From: an uncultured Ruminococcus sp.
GTDB taxonomy: Bacteria; Bacillota; Clostridia; Oscillospirales; CAG-272
Assembly (NCBI GenBank): GCA_902773455.1
Contig: CACYEW010000109.1
Span: 1-14,414, forward strand
DNA: 14,414 nucleotides
Reading direction: 5' to 3'
A model generated the notes under the pieces. It was not told the DNA's origin. It ran no database searches and saw nothing but the letters and a program-made list of their open reading frames with translations. A program made the translations under genes and the position numbers. Of this stretch, positions 14,293-14,414 are shown in pieces. Numbering within the stretch: position 1 is the stretch's first letter; the number at the start of each line of letters is the position of its first letter.

Positions 14293-14414
14293 AAGCGGAG
14301 CGCCCTTTCGTATATCGAATCGGAAGCCTCGCCGATCTTCTCCCTGCCTTTTTGCCTGATCTGATCGCATTCGGCGTCCGATCTTTCCTTCGCTTTCCTG
14401 CCGGCTTCTTCCGC
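14289..14414 (-). CDS. V-type ATPase subunit G/H, C-terminal fragment (peripheral stalk)
   Basis: I translated the last 41 codons of a frame entering from the right edge and ending in TGA at 14291-14289. The fragment begins AEEAGRKAKERSDAECDQIR, is rich in Lys, Arg, Glu and Ala, and looks like one continuous amphipathic helix. That fits the G/H subunit (NtpF in E. hirae) that pairs with E as the peripheral stalk, and this subunit usually sits just before I. The stop overlaps the ntpI start as ATGA. The start and most of the gene lie outside the window. The identification rests on position and coiled-coil character rather than on a diagnostic motif. Confidence 0.75.
   Translation of the reverse strand, partial: AEEAGRKAKERSDAECDQIRQKGREKIGEASDSIYERALRL

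Noticed and set aside
14293..14370. Upstream ATG extending subunit I by 26 residues
   Set aside because: The extra part overlaps the coiled-coil G/H gene in another frame and looks like out-of-frame sequence. The ATGA overlap at 14292-14289 explains the start.

Overview
This window looks like chromosomal DNA from a Gram-positive anaerobe of the class Clostridia (Bacillota), probably an uncultured lineage. The evidence is a complete bacterial V-type (A/V) ATPase operon, an Xaa-Pro peptidase/efp pair of the kind found in Bacillota, an acidic zinc-ribbon protein of the Clostridioides CD1247 type, strong GGAGG ribosome binding sites and a sigma-A promoter. GC content is roughly one half. Every gene I can support is on the minus strand, so transcription runs from high to low coordinates. 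No gap between genes exceeds 90 bases, and I see no tRNA, rRNA, CRISPR array, insertion sequence or phage gene.

Region 1 (14414 down to 6229) holds a V-type ATPase operon in the order G/H (partial), I, K, E, C, F, A, B, D. Gaps are 0-26 bases, and several stop/start overlaps suggest translational coupling. The rotor subunit K is a four-helix proteolipid with one ion-binding glutamate. It keeps all five residues that bind Na+ in the Enterococcus hirae K ring, so I predict an ATP-driven sodium pump.

Region 2 (6217 down to 4020) holds an aminopeptidase P-family gene 11 bases after subunit D, then efp (elongation factor P), then the CD1247-like gene. efp has its own sigma-A promoter (TTGAAA-17-TATTAT). 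A strong Rho-independent terminator follows the CD1247-like gene.

Region 3 (3955 down to 1) is an aromatic amino acid cluster: pheA (chorismate mutase/prephenate dehydratase with ACT domain), aroB, aroC and aroE. The last three are linked by ATGA overlaps, and the aroB ribosome site overlaps the pheA stop. aroE runs off the left edge. Its last residues extend past the usual end of the enzyme and resemble the first strand of a shikimate kinase, so an AroE-AroK fusion is possible. The cluster supplies dehydroquinate synthase, shikimate dehydrogenase, chorismate synthase and the branch to phenylpyruvate. Dehydroquinase, shikimate kinase and EPSP synthase are not seen in this window.

Most of the window is conventional housekeeping DNA, and I found no clearly novel system. 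The points most worth a second look are the terminator placed just before the aro cluster with no visible promoter, the sodium-type K subunit, the acidic cysteine-cluster protein, the possible AroE-AroK fusion, and a sharp switch in isoleucine codon choice between efp/K and aroE.
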